DNA of 64,000 nt from positions 1 through 64,000 of the forward strand of contig JADGEN010000008.1 in assembly GCA_016744355.1 (NCBI GenBank). The letters run 5' to 3'. This DNA comes from Halieaceae bacterium (GTDB lineage: Bacteria > Pseudomonadota > Gammaproteobacteria > Pseudomonadales > Halieaceae). The notes below the pieces were generated by a model, which did no database searches, was not told the origin of the DNA, and saw only the letters and a program-made list of their open reading frames with translations. Below, in pieces: positions 25,976-35,751 of this stretch; the stretch's first letter is position 1, and each line of letters opens with the position of its first letter. The position numbers and the translations under genes are program-made.

Positions 25976-26917
25976 TTGGTCACAGAGCGTACCCACCTTG
26001 CTGTAACCGGGGCTACTGGCTTTATCGGCCAGGCCCTGTGTTCTCACTTAATAAAACAAGGTTTCACCGTTTCCGCTCTGGTGCGTGATATCGCGCGCGC
26101 CTCCAAACTCCTCGATGCACGCGTAACACTCATTTCTGGCAGCCTCGATGACCCAAATAGCCTGCATGCTCTGCTACAAGGCTGCGATGCGGTCATCCAT
26201 TGCGCTGGAGCGGTAAGAGGCCAGTCTCAGGAAGACTTCAACCGCACCAATGTGCAGGGCACAGCGAAGCTGCTCGAGGCGGTGAATAATCAAGTTAAGA
26301 CCCCAGGATTTCTAATGATTTCTTCTCTTGCCGCGCGTGAACCCAAGCTATCCTGGTACGCGCAAAGCAAATACCAGGCTGAACAACAGCTGCTCACCCA
26401 ACCCGACACACTCGACTGGGCCATTTTGCGGCCCCCGCCGGTTTATGGGCCGGGGGACAAGGAAATGCTACCCGTATTTAAGGCGATGGTGAGGGGGATA
26501 GGCCCGGTACCGGGTGACACCAGTGCCCGCACGTCACTTGTACATGTAGACGATGTCATTTCAGCTATCACAGCGCTATTGCGCCTGGCGCAGCTTGAAA
26601 GAGCCACATACACACTGCATGATGGCAAGACCAACGGCTATAACTGGACTGAGATGGCAGATGAAGTAGCTGCCGTTTGGCAGTGCAAAGTGCGCCTTGT
26701 GTGCATACCCGCCCCACTGCTCAATGCCTTCGCTGCCACCAACCTCAAGCTATCCAAAATATTGGGTTATGCCCCCATGCTCACCCCGGCCAAACTTAGA
26801 GAGTTGCGTCACCCGGACTGGGTTGTGAGCAACGCAGAGATCACCGCAGCCACAGGCTGGCAGCCACACATCAGCTTTAAAACAGGCCTGGAGAAGCTGC
26901 GGGATTCGGTACTATGA
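25976..26917 (+). CDS. cerR: NAD-dependent epimerase/dehydratase family reductase (CerR-like)
   Basis: A 313-aa extended short-chain dehydrogenase. The nucleotide-binding TGATGFIG is near the N-terminus, CAGAVRGQ lies at the substrate side, and the catalytic YAQSKYQAEQ (YxxxK) is followed by LRPPPVYGPGD. In Caulobacter the ceramide reductase CerR is of this superfamily and reduces the 3-oxo group to give dihydroceramide. Translation probably starts at TTG 25976, 4 bases after the ligase stop; GTG 25928 overlapping the ligase is the alternative. Co-operonic placement with the acyl-AMP ligase is the main reason to prefer this role over a nucleotide-sugar enzyme. Confidence 0.75.
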   Translation: MVTERTHLAVTGATGFIGQALCSHLIKQGFTVSALVRDIARASKLLDARVTLISGSLDDPNSLHALLQGCDAVIHCAGAVRGQSQEDFNRTNVQGTAKLLEAVNNQVKTPGFLMISSLAAREPKLSWYAQSKYQAEQQLLTQPDTLDWAILRPPPVYGPGDKEMLPVFKAMVRGIGPVPGDTSARTSLVHVDDVISAITALLRLAQLERATYTLHDGKTNGYNWTEMADEVAAVWQCKVRLVCIPAPLLNAFAATNLKLSKILGYAPMLTPAKLRELRHPDWVVSNAEITAATGWQPHISFKTGLEKLRDSVL

Positions 26918-27004
26918 CCCGCATTAACAGTTCTCGCTCCAACAGCCAAAAGATATAATGAAGAGTCTGATTTATAACAGATTTTATATTGGATAAGACT
27001 AGTT

Positions 27005-27997
27005 TTGGCTGAATTTATAGTTGGCAATGCATTTCGCAAAATTGCGCGCAAGCACCAGTGGCTGCAGAATTTTCTGTGGCGCCTGGACTTCGCCCTGGTG
27101 TGGTGCCTGATCAATTTTTTTAGCCTATTGCCTGTAGATGCTTCATCGCGCTTTGGCCATCGCGTGGGCTCGTTTATAGGCCCCAGGATGAAGCGCAAAA
27201 CTGCAGTTTACGAAGACAATTTTCGCATCGCTTTTCCGCAAAAGTCCGAGGCTGAAATCAAGGCACTGGCCAGGGCGTCCTGGAGCACCGCAGGGCGGAT
27301 ACTAGGCGAATACAGCCATATGAATAAAATCCTGGAAGAACACAACGGCGAGAGGATCGAAATCGAGGTACAAGAACCAAACGCTTGCCTCCTCGATCCC
27401 AGCCGGCCTACCGTTGTCGTTGCAGCACATCTAAGCAATTGGGAAGTACTCGGCGTGGCATTCGCACGCATGGGAATACCCAACACCAGCCTCTATTCAC
27501 CACCCACAAACCCGTGGATTGACCGGATGTTACGCAAGTCACGCGAGAGTTTGCAATGTGAGCTAGTACCCCGGGACAACAGTGCGAGACGCCTCATGCA
27601 GTCACTCAAAAAGGGGCGCACTGTAGGCGTGATAATTGACCGCCGAGTTGATGAAGGGGAAAAAATCCCGCTTTTTGGCCAGGATAAGCTCACTACCACC
27701 ATGCCAGCCAAACTGGCCTTAAAATTTGGCTGCGACCTGGTACCCGTGCGTGTTGAGCGGCGCAAGGATGCAAATTTTAAAGTCACTTTTTACCCACCAA
27801 TTAGTCCCTTAAATAGCGACGACTGTGAATCTGAGCAGGCCGTTGATATGATTGGTCAGGTCCATGGCTTGTTCGAGCAGTGGATACGCCAACAACCGCA
27901 GGACTGGTTCTGTTCCAAACGCTTGTGGCCCAAGCGTAAACCCCAAAGCCCTACAAAAAACCAGGGCGAGATAGACGTAGACGCTTATGCAGCCTAG
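27005..27997 (+). CDS. LpxL/HtrB-like lysophospholipid acyltransferase (copy 1)
   Basis: A 330-aa membrane-anchored acyltransferase with TTG start. A hydrophobic segment around residues 25-45 is followed by DNFRIAFP, the catalytic HX4E motif as HLSNWE (about residues 142-147), and VIIDRRVDEGEKIPLFG, a version of the Dq...GvfVpFFG block of LpxL/LpxM enzymes. These acyltransferases add secondary acyl chains to lipid A. Here, directly between ceramide-pathway genes and a lipid hydroxylase, O-acylation of a sphingoid lipid is an alternative. Its 3' end overlaps the hydroxylase gene by 11 bases, so the two are coupled. A second copy follows at 28623. Confidence 0.82.
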   Translation: MAEFIVGNAFRKIARKHQWLQNFLWRLDFALVWCLINFFSLLPVDASSRFGHRVGSFIGPRMKRKTAVYEDNFRIAFPQKSEAEIKALARASWSTAGRILGEYSHMNKILEEHNGERIEIEVQEPNACLLDPSRPTVVVAAHLSNWEVLGVAFARMGIPNTSLYSPPTNPWIDRMLRKSRESLQCELVPRDNSARRLMQSLKKGRTVGVIIDRRVDEGEKIPLFGQDKLTTTMPAKLALKFGCDLVPVRVERRKDANFKVTFYPPISPLNSDDCESEQAVDMIGQVHGLFEQWIRQQPQDWFCSKRLWPKRKPQSPTKNQGEIDVDAYAA

Positions 27998-28613
27998 TAA
28001 TGTAAATCATTCCAGCGAACATCAATCCATTCGCTTGTTTAAAAACGAGTTTCTGGAACGACTAACTCACGTGCACCCCATTGTGCCTCTATTGGTATGG
28101 CTTCCTGTCGCCCTGTGGCTAATATGGCGCAGTTTCGCAGTGCACCATCTGGCGGCATTGCCCGTTGTGGGGATAGGCCTTCTCGGCCTGGTGGTATGGA
28201 CCATTACAGAATACTGCTTGCATCGCTACCTGTTTCACTTTCCCGCCCGCTCCAAAATTGGAAAATGGCTGGTTTATCTGTTCCACGGTAATCATCACGA
28301 CGACCCCAGGGACAAGACACGTTTGGTGATGCCACCGGCTGGCGCTATCCTCATTATGGCGGTGCTGTATTTGCTGTTTGGCCTGGTTGTACCTGCGCCC
28401 TGGATAGAGCCCTTTTGCGCATTTTTCATTATTGGCTACCTGATTTACGATTACATTCACTACTCCACCCATCATTTTCCCATGCGTAACCCGGTGGCGA
28501 AATATCTCAAGCACTACCACCTCAAGCATCACTATTCCGGTGAAGAGGGGCGCTTCGGTGTAAGTTCTCCATTGTGGGACATGTTGTTAAACACAGCTGG
28601 CAAGAAAAACTGA
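27987..28613 (+). CDS. FA2H/Scs7-type fatty acid (sphingolipid) hydroxylase
   Basis: A 208-aa di-iron membrane hydroxylase with four hydrophobic segments. The histidine clusters are ITEYCLHRYLFHF, HGNHHDDPRDKTRLVMPP, YDYIHYSTHHF and YLKHYHLKHHY, then FGVSSPLWD. The H-G-x-H-H-x2-P-x-D-x3-LV-x-PP pattern and the C-terminal FGVSSPLWD are hallmarks of the FA2H/Scs7 branch, whose eukaryotic members 2-hydroxylate the N-acyl chain of ceramides. The N-terminal cytochrome b5 domain of eukaryotic relatives is absent, so electrons must come from another protein. It lies between two acyltransferases in the same operon and supports a sphingolipid product. Confidence 0.85.
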   Translation: MQPSNVNHSSEHQSIRLFKNEFLERLTHVHPIVPLLVWLPVALWLIWRSFAVHHLAALPVVGIGLLGLVVWTITEYCLHRYLFHFPARSKIGKWLVYLFHGNHHDDPRDKTRLVMPPAGAILIMAVLYLLFGLVVPAPWIEPFCAFFIIGYLIYDYIHYSTHHFPMRNPVAKYLKHYHLKHHYSGEEGRFGVSSPLWDMLLNTAGKKN

Positions 28614-28622
28614 GCTCAAGCT

Positions 28623-29555
28623 GTGCCTGAATACTACCTGATACCCAAAAAGGCAGGACGCGCCTTTCCTGCACTTGGCAAAGCTGCAAAGAAAGTAGAG
28701 GCCTGGGTATTTCAATTTCTTTTTTGGTTGTTAGGCCTACTTTCTCCCGAGCGCGCATCTTCTGTTGCAGCATGGGTATTCGGACTATTGGGGCCGCGCT
28801 CCGCAATGGCTCAAAAAGTTCAGCGCAATCTCAGCGTAGCCTTTCCAGAAAAAAATGATAGCGAAATTAAAAACACAACTCGCGATGTGTTCAAGCAACT
28901 GGGAATGGCACTTGCCGAGCTAATCAATATGCGCCAGATCTGGGACGAGCGGGATCAGCGTATACAGTTTGTTATCGACCCAGAGGCACAGGCACACCTC
29001 GATGCAAAGGGTGCCACGGTTTTTGTGACGGCCCACGTCGGCGCCTGGCAGCTAACAAACCTGATATCGCTGCACCAGAACCTGACTATTACCACCGTTT
29101 ACGCAGCCGAATCTAACCCACTGATGCATAATATGATGTACCAGTTACGTGAGGCGTTTGGAGTCAAACTTTTGCCGGCGCAGGCTGGCGTGCGGCCACT
29201 TTTACGCGAGCTCAATCAAGGGAATAGCATAGGCTTGGCCATGGACACCCGGTTAGACTCAGGGGAGCCCCTACCATTTTTTGGTGTAGACGCTTTAACC
29301 AATACCACCGCTGCACGCCTCGCGCTGCGCAGTGGAGCCGCGCTGATCCCCATCAGGGCAGAACGGCTGCGGCCGGGCCATTTCAAGATAAGCGTGATGG
29401 CGCCTATTACAAGCCCCAACCCGCAAGATAGCGCGAACGATCAGGCCTCGGCCATGACGCTGCTCATCAACGAACACTTTGAGCAATGGATAAAGGCCGC
29501 ACCCCACCAATGGATTTGCCTCAAGCGACGCTGGCCCAAACCGCCCAAAAAATAA
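28623..29555 (+). CDS. LpxL-like acyltransferase family protein (copy 2) with altered catalytic motif
   Basis: A 310-aa relative of the protein at 27005-27997, sharing the N-terminal hydrophobic anchor, RNLSVAFPEK, and AMDTRLDSGEPLPFFG with the terminal APHQWICLKRRWP. The catalytic motif, expected as HX4D/E, reads HVGAWQ (about residues 138-143), with Gln in place of the acid that partners the histidine. It may be inactive, use another acid, or act as a partner for copy 1. GTG start, 9 bases after the hydroxylase; likely last gene of the operon. The following 60 bases contain no clear terminator. Confidence 0.75.
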   Translation: MPEYYLIPKKAGRAFPALGKAAKKVEAWVFQFLFWLLGLLSPERASSVAAWVFGLLGPRSAMAQKVQRNLSVAFPEKNDSEIKNTTRDVFKQLGMALAELINMRQIWDERDQRIQFVIDPEAQAHLDAKGATVFVTAHVGAWQLTNLISLHQNLTITTVYAAESNPLMHNMMYQLREAFGVKLLPAQAGVRPLLRELNQGNSIGLAMDTRLDSGEPLPFFGVDALTNTTAARLALRSGAALIPIRAERLRPGHFKISVMAPITSPNPQDSANDQASAMTLLINEHFEQWIKAAPHQWICLKRRWPKPPKK

Positions 29556-29616
29556 CCCCCCACTTTGCCTTTGGATCAATCTATAAATGCTGGTAACGGG
29601 GGCAGCATAAGCTCAC

Positions 29617-30189
29617 TTATAAGTCTTTAACTAAGCTAAACGCTCCACGTATTTCCCCTAAAGAATAACCTGTAGCAAGATCATCTGGATAATGCTCATC
29701 AATCATTTTTCTCACATCAGGAGGTACTGAATTACCGTGACAGCCCAGGCAGATCCCCTCTACAGCTTGTGCCTTCATATACCTGAATTTGTTATCAACA
29801 ATTTCTGAGTACTCGATAAGAACAGGTGACTCCCCTTTCGCTTGGAGCTCATTAAATTTTTCGAGAACATTTCTTTCAAAGTCATCTGGAAGTGCAGCGC
29901 TTTTATTTCGAGGCTTCAAGCTTACTCGCTTAATACTCCAGCCAGTTTCAGCACTTAAACTGTTAGCTATTTTAGGCGCTTCAATAGAACAAACCTTGAT
30001 CGCATGCTCTAACCCTCCAGCTTGAATGCCTTGCTTCAACTTGGGTTTCAGCTCGCCGCCAAATGTTTTGACGATAGTGATTGCTTCTTCCTTTAGATCG
30101 GCTTCGCTGGGTAAATCACCTGCCTGCAATTGAAGTGAAAAAAGAGAAAAAACAAAAGCCGGTAAAAAATAGTTTTTTGTATTCTTCAT
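29617..30189 (-). CDS. DUF3365 (Tll0287-like) periplasmic heme-binding sensor protein
   Basis: A 190-aa exported protein. A signal peptide (MKNTKNYFLPAFVF through LQAG) precedes a single sensor-like domain. It contains CSIEAPKIA near the middle and a C-terminal ICLGCHG, a CxxCH covalent heme c attachment site. Proteins of this family bind one heme c and are proposed redox sensors. It is the first gene of a visibly AT-richer stretch and faces the lipid operon tail to tail. No partner (histidine kinase or cytochrome oxidase) is adjacent. Confidence 0.78.
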   Translation of the reverse strand: MKNTKNYFLPAFVFSLFSLQLQAGDLPSEADLKEEAITIVKTFGGELKPKLKQGIQAGGLEHAIKVCSIEAPKIANSLSAETGWSIKRVSLKPRNKSAALPDDFERNVLEKFNELQAKGESPVLIEYSEIVDNKFRYMKAQAVEGICLGCHGNSVPPDVRKMIDEHYPDDLATGYSLGEIRGAFSLVKDL

Positions 30190-30217
30190 ATTTTATCCCT
30201 AGCTGGAAATTTGTGTA

Positions 30218-30364
30218 CTAGGTATCGCCATCAGTAGATGGAGCCTGTTCAGTGTGAGCTTCCTCGGGACCCTGGCCCAATTTTTTTAAACGTTTTTCTT
30301 CCTTTTTCTTCTTTTTCGCAAGTTCTTTCTGTCGCTTTTCAAATGTGTAATTAGGCTTTGCCAT
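30218..30364 (-). CDS. Small lysine-rich conserved protein (48 aa)
   Basis: A 48-codon frame with ATG 30364 and TAG at 30218-30220. It begins MAKPNYTFEKRQKELAK, continues with a Lys/Glu-rich coiled stretch KKKKKEEKRLKKLG, and ends in an acidic Pro/Thr/Asp tail. I recall similar MAKPNYxFEKRQ small proteins as widely conserved hypotheticals in Proteobacteria, function unknown. The basic first half could bind nucleic acid or ribosomes. It is upstream of and on the same strand as the heme-binding protein gene, 28 bases away. Confidence 0.7.
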   Translation of the reverse strand: MAKPNYTFEKRQKELAKKKKKEEKRLKKLGQGPEEAHTEQAPSTDGDT

Positions 30365-30410
30365 TGAATTTCTCTTTCTGTAATTAGAATATTATTTCTA
30401 TAGATTTCAT

Positions 30411-31106
30411 TTAATCGACTAATTCGATCTCAAGGCTATCAAGAAGCCTAACAGCTTCAAAACGGCTAAACTTAGCTTTCTCAATTCTATTCTGGTAAAT
30501 ATCAATATCGTAGTCCGTAGCTTCCGAGAAGTCTGCACCGGATAAATTAGTGTTGCCGAAAAAACTGCCCGAGAGATCAGTGTATGTAAAGTTTGAATTG
30601 CTAAAATCACCTTCTCGGAAGTCAACATTATGCGCCTTACACTCCTCCAATACTAAGTCTTGTAGAGAAAGCCCATAAAACGAGCAGTCGTTAAGTATCG
30701 ATTTATAAAATTTAATTGGCGAACTAAATATAAATTTTGACCACGCAACTTTAGTCCAATTAATACCAATTAACTTTGAATCTCGGAAACAAACATCAGA
30801 GTATTTACTGTACTCCATTCTGACAAGGCTTAAGTTGCAGGCAATAAACTCACAATCAACAAAATTACAACTTTGAAAAATCGCTTCACTAAAATCACAG
30901 CTCTCAAATGTACAGCCATCGAATTCTTTTGATGAGATTTCTATTCCCGAAAAATCTACATTTTTAAATCTCTCTGACCAGTAGTCACTTTTTCCTTCCA
31001 AATCCACCAAGTTTCTCCATTCATTAGAATAATGGTGTTTCCCCCAGAATGCAGACACTCTAACCAAGCAGCCTCTGCCATAGAGCTGTATTGTGCTGCC
31101 GCTCAA
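30411..31106 (-). CDS. Pentapeptide repeat protein, Qnr-like architecture
   Basis: Up to 231 aa, with pentapeptide repeats (pattern A/C/S-D/N-L/F-x-x) from about residue 48: FDGCTFESCDFSEAIFQSCN and onward. A non-repeat bridge lies in mid-protein, then a second repeat run (TDLSGSFFGNTNLSGADFS), and the C-terminal tail has LLDSLEIELVD. The two-block layout with a hinge and a terminal helix resembles Qnr/MfpA-type DNA mimics that bind gyrase or topoisomerase IV. The start is uncertain: the first in-frame start is TTG 31106, and a later TTG near 31013 preceded by GGAG is possible. Codons are AT-richer than in neighbours, suggesting recent acquisition. parE lies about 1.1 kb away. Confidence 0.82.
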   Translation of the reverse strand: MSGSTIQLYGRGCLVRVSAFWGKHHYSNEWRNLVDLEGKSDYWSERFKNVDFSGIEISSKEFDGCTFESCDFSEAIFQSCNFVDCEFIACNLSLVRMEYSKYSDVCFRDSKLIGINWTKVAWSKFIFSSPIKFYKSILNDCSFYGLSLQDLVLEECKAHNVDFREGDFSNSNFTYTDLSGSFFGNTNLSGADFSEATDYDIDIYQNRIEKAKFSRFEAVRLLDSLEIELVD

Positions 31107-31276
31107 ATCAGCTCAATCTTCAGCTGGCCCAGGAATGACTCCATCCATGCTGACACTAGAAAATATGTAAATATTCCTATTATCACGGCATAAAAAGTAT
31201 ACTCAACTATATCACCTAAGGAACTACCGGGGCCGACCTGGCCCTTCTTTTACTCTGTTTAAAAGGGCACTAACGA

Positions 31277-31837
31277 ATGGCCAGTAACGTAGATGAAGAC
31301 GGGGCTCAAAAGACATCCCGGGAACTATTGAAACCTTACTCTGGGCCCAATTTTGACACACATGAACTCATCGAAACAAACAGAATTGAAGTAAGGGCAA
31401 CAGCAATTATCCGATTATTCTCTCGTACAGGCATTGTAGTGGGGATGATTGTTATACTGCTGGCGTTTAAAGATGAGCAATCTGGTGCAGTCGGGCTATT
31501 TCTTGTGGGCTTTGTACTGATCATAATTACACTAACGCTTACTAGTAAGCTTAACCAGCGGGTGGTATTTGACCCGGCCCAAAAGGTACTTTGGAGAGCG
31601 ACTAAGTTCCCCGCTAAAAACAGTAAAGGCAGGGTGTTATTTAGAAATGTAAATGCAATTCAGGTTCTCAACGAAAAATGCAGAACAAACAACGGGCACT
31701 ACTACACTCGATACGAAATCAATTTAATGCTATCTGACGGCTCACGCTTCCACGTCATGAATCAAGTGACGCCAGAAGGCAGCAAGCAATGTAGTGAACG
31801 ATTGTCTGGTTTGATGAAAGTTCCCATCCAATTCTGA
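31277..31837 (+). CDS. Hypothetical membrane protein with two transmembrane helices
   Basis: 186 aa, no family recognised. A polar N-terminus of about 45 residues is followed by two hydrophobic helices (about residues 48-68 and 73-93) separated by a short loop. A soluble C-terminal domain of about 90 residues contains VVFDPAQKVLWR and FRNVNAIQVL, with a beta-rich look like a PH-type or YcxB-type module. The ATG is preceded by AAAGGGCAC. It is divergent from the pentapeptide gene across about 170 bases and converges on the YkgJ-type gene. Confidence 0.6.
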   Translation: MASNVDEDGAQKTSRELLKPYSGPNFDTHELIETNRIEVRATAIIRLFSRTGIVVGMIVILLAFKDEQSGAVGLFLVGFVLIIITLTLTSKLNQRVVFDPAQKVLWRATKFPAKNSKGRVLFRNVNAIQVLNEKCRTNNGHYYTRYEINLMLSDGSRFHVMNQVTPEGSKQCSERLSGLMKVPIQF

Positions 31838-31903
31838 GGCTTTCGATACATCGTCAGCATCTCAAAACCAAAGCGAAGCGGAGGCTGCGAAAGCTCATCA
31901 ACA

Positions 31904-32185
31904 CTAGGCTCGCTCGGAAATACACTCGAAACCGCCCATTTCAAATTCACGACAAATTAATGGCCGCTTATCATATATAGTACATAGCATAGTGTTTCGA
32001 TCCAAAGCTGCACACCATCCATCGTCTAAGCGAGCCATACTCATCCCGCCCCAATTATCCAACTCAACATACTTTTCAGGGACACCAGTATCCGTAATAA
32101 GGATCACCTCCAAGCGGCAACAATTCGCCTTGCAGCTTGCGCATGTGACATCATGCTCAGGCAAACTTATTACTTCAATTGTCAT
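31904..32185 (-). CDS. YkgJ-family cysteine cluster protein
   Basis: A 93-aa protein with conserved cysteines CASCKANCCR near the N-terminus, WCAAL in the middle and CTIYDKRPLICREF near the C-terminus. This is the CxxCxxxCC / YDxRPxxCRxF signature of the YkgJ (UPF0153) family, thought to bind zinc or an Fe-S cluster; function not known. It is on the parE strand, immediately downstream of parE with 6 bases between, so it is probably co-transcribed with it. Confidence 0.82.
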   Translation of the reverse strand: MTIEVISLPEHDVTCASCKANCCRLEVILITDTGVPEKYVELDNWGGMSMARLDDGWCAALDRNTMLCTIYDKRPLICREFEMGGFECISERA

Positions 32186-32191
32186 TCTTTA

Positions 32192-34168
<1,977 letters not shown>

Positions 34169-34187
34169 CTACTGCAGGCATGAAGCG

Positions 34188-35048
34188 CTAGAGGTAACCC
34201 CCGGAATCCAGCTCAACAGAGAAAGAAACACCTTCCACACGGGAAATACCCGTGTCAATAGAGCCGTCATCATGAAGGTCCATCCAGCGGTAGCCCGGAG
34301 ATTTATCGTCCACCTTGAAGCCAGCAAGGCCCGGCGTAAACTGAACACAGGTTGAGGGAGAGGCCAGCAACGCAATATCACCACGTGCCAGGTCAATTTG
34401 CTGATGCACATGGCCCCATAGAACTGCCCTAACAGAGCTGTGACGTTCCAACACTTGAAAAAACTGATCAGCATCTGCCACCATTTGTGCGTCTATCCAG
34501 GCACTGCCAATGGCTACGGGCTGGTGATGCAAGCATACTAAAGTATGCAAATCCTCGTCGCATGCTCTCGTTAGACATTCGTCCAGCAGCGCAAGCTGAG
34601 CACTTCCCAGCTCACCACCCACTTCACCGGGAATCTGCGAATTGAGCATGAGTATCTGCCAGTTGGAGATCCGGATTTCATTACTCATCTGCGTATTGGG
34701 CCCTGAGTCAGCCCACATGTTTTCCCAGCTATCGTGGTTTCCTGGTAGCCAGAAGTTGTGCTTACAAACTTGATCAAAATAATCACGCAGGCGCCAGTAG
34801 GCAGGGTTGGCACCGTGATCAGATAAATCGCCAGTGCCCAGAACCAGGTCCGTGTGGCCCCGCTCACGCAGTACCAAATCAACAACCGCCTGCAAAGAGT
34901 GGTCGGTATCCATACCAAGCAATGTGCTGCCCGGTACTTTACCGAGATGGCAATCGGTAATTTGCGCCAGCCGCACCTTACCACCCGGATGATCCAGAGT
35001 AATTTGCCGCAATTTCGACGGTGAGTGTATCAAGAGTCTATTGACCAC
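34188..35048 (-). CDS. cpdA: 3',5'-cyclic AMP phosphodiesterase (class III)
   Basis: A 286-aa calcineurin-like phosphoesterase. Metal motifs: TDCHLG (about residue 31), GTGDLSDHG (about 72), LPGNHDSW (about 101), CLHHQP (about 171) and WGHVHQQ (about 214). The family hydrolyses cAMP. Identification as CpdA rests on length, these motifs and the parE-cpdA-DUF1249 gene order. It is 9 bases downstream of the DUF1249 gene and probably co-transcribed with it. Confidence 0.9.
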   Translation of the reverse strand: MVNRLLIHSPSKLRQITLDHPGGKVRLAQITDCHLGKVPGSTLLGMDTDHSLQAVVDLVLRERGHTDLVLGTGDLSDHGANPAYWRLRDYFDQVCKHNFWLPGNHDSWENMWADSGPNTQMSNEIRISNWQILMLNSQIPGEVGGELGSAQLALLDECLTRACDEDLHTLVCLHHQPVAIGSAWIDAQMVADADQFFQVLERHSSVRAVLWGHVHQQIDLARGDIALLASPSTCVQFTPGLAGFKVDDKSPGYRWMDLHDDGSIDTGISRVEGVSFSVELDSGGYL

Positions 35049-35057
35049 ATGGTAAGC

Positions 35058-35516
35058 TTAGCCGCCGCTCTTACGGGCGAGCACGGGAAGAGGCTGCAGG
35101 CTGACACCGGTATTCAGGCAATGCTCCAACCAGTCGGCCAAAAATCCATTTTGCTGGCATTTTTCGTCCTGTTGATACATGCGCTGATTGGGGTACTTAT
35201 AACGTCCCTCTACACGCCGCTGGGATTGGAACATCCCCACCTCGGCCATATTGGCATCGTGATAAAGGCGCACCTCGACTTTCAACCCTCCCACCCATTT
35301 GCTATCGGAGCCCTGCTGAATCACCTTAAAAATAGTTGTGTAGCGACAGCGCTCCACGACTTCCAGTAACACCCGTGCCAACCCAACTTTAAACTCTTTT
35401 TTGTTACTCACTTCATAGTCGGGAAATAGACGAACGAACCGAGCATAATTGGCCTCACACGTACTGTGCAGCTTGGTCAGATCCAGTTTATAAGCTTTTT
35501 TGTTGGCGAGTTGCAC
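35058..35516 (-). CDS. yqiB: DUF1249 family protein (YqiB)
   Basis: A 152-aa cytoplasmic protein of unknown function. The family N-terminal block DLTKLHSTCEANYARFVRLFPD and the RRVEGRYKYPNxxMYQQDEK-type segment near the C-terminal third (here in shorter form, about residues 101-119) are visible. It is conserved next to cpdA in many Gammaproteobacteria. It heads the leftward cpdA-parE direction and is divergent from tolC across about 235 bases, which hold both promoters; I could not pick out clear -35/-10 boxes there. In this genome the adjacent ADP-ribose pyrophosphatase gene (nudF) is absent. Confidence 0.88.
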   Translation of the reverse strand: MQLANKKAYKLDLTKLHSTCEANYARFVRLFPDYEVSNKKEFKVGLARVLLEVVERCRYTTIFKVIQQGSDSKWVGGLKVEVRLYHDANMAEVGMFQSQRRVEGRYKYPNQRMYQQDEKCQQNGFLADWLEHCLNTGVSLQPLPVLARKSGG

Positions 35517-35751
35517 GCAAACCCCTGTGATTTACAAAGATAATTCTGGACTTCAGCGCAGTATGAGACGAGTAGCCCTGTGCTCTCGACGAACGCCCCG
35601 AAATTCCATAGACACGTTCTGAGTGTAGCACTTAAGATGATTTAAACTACCGGCATAATGCATAATTTGCGTGAGGCGTTTTACATGCGCCGAAGGCGAG
35701 ACACTGTTAAACTGCCTAATGCTTAGAAACAGCTTAATAAAGGGAAACTGC

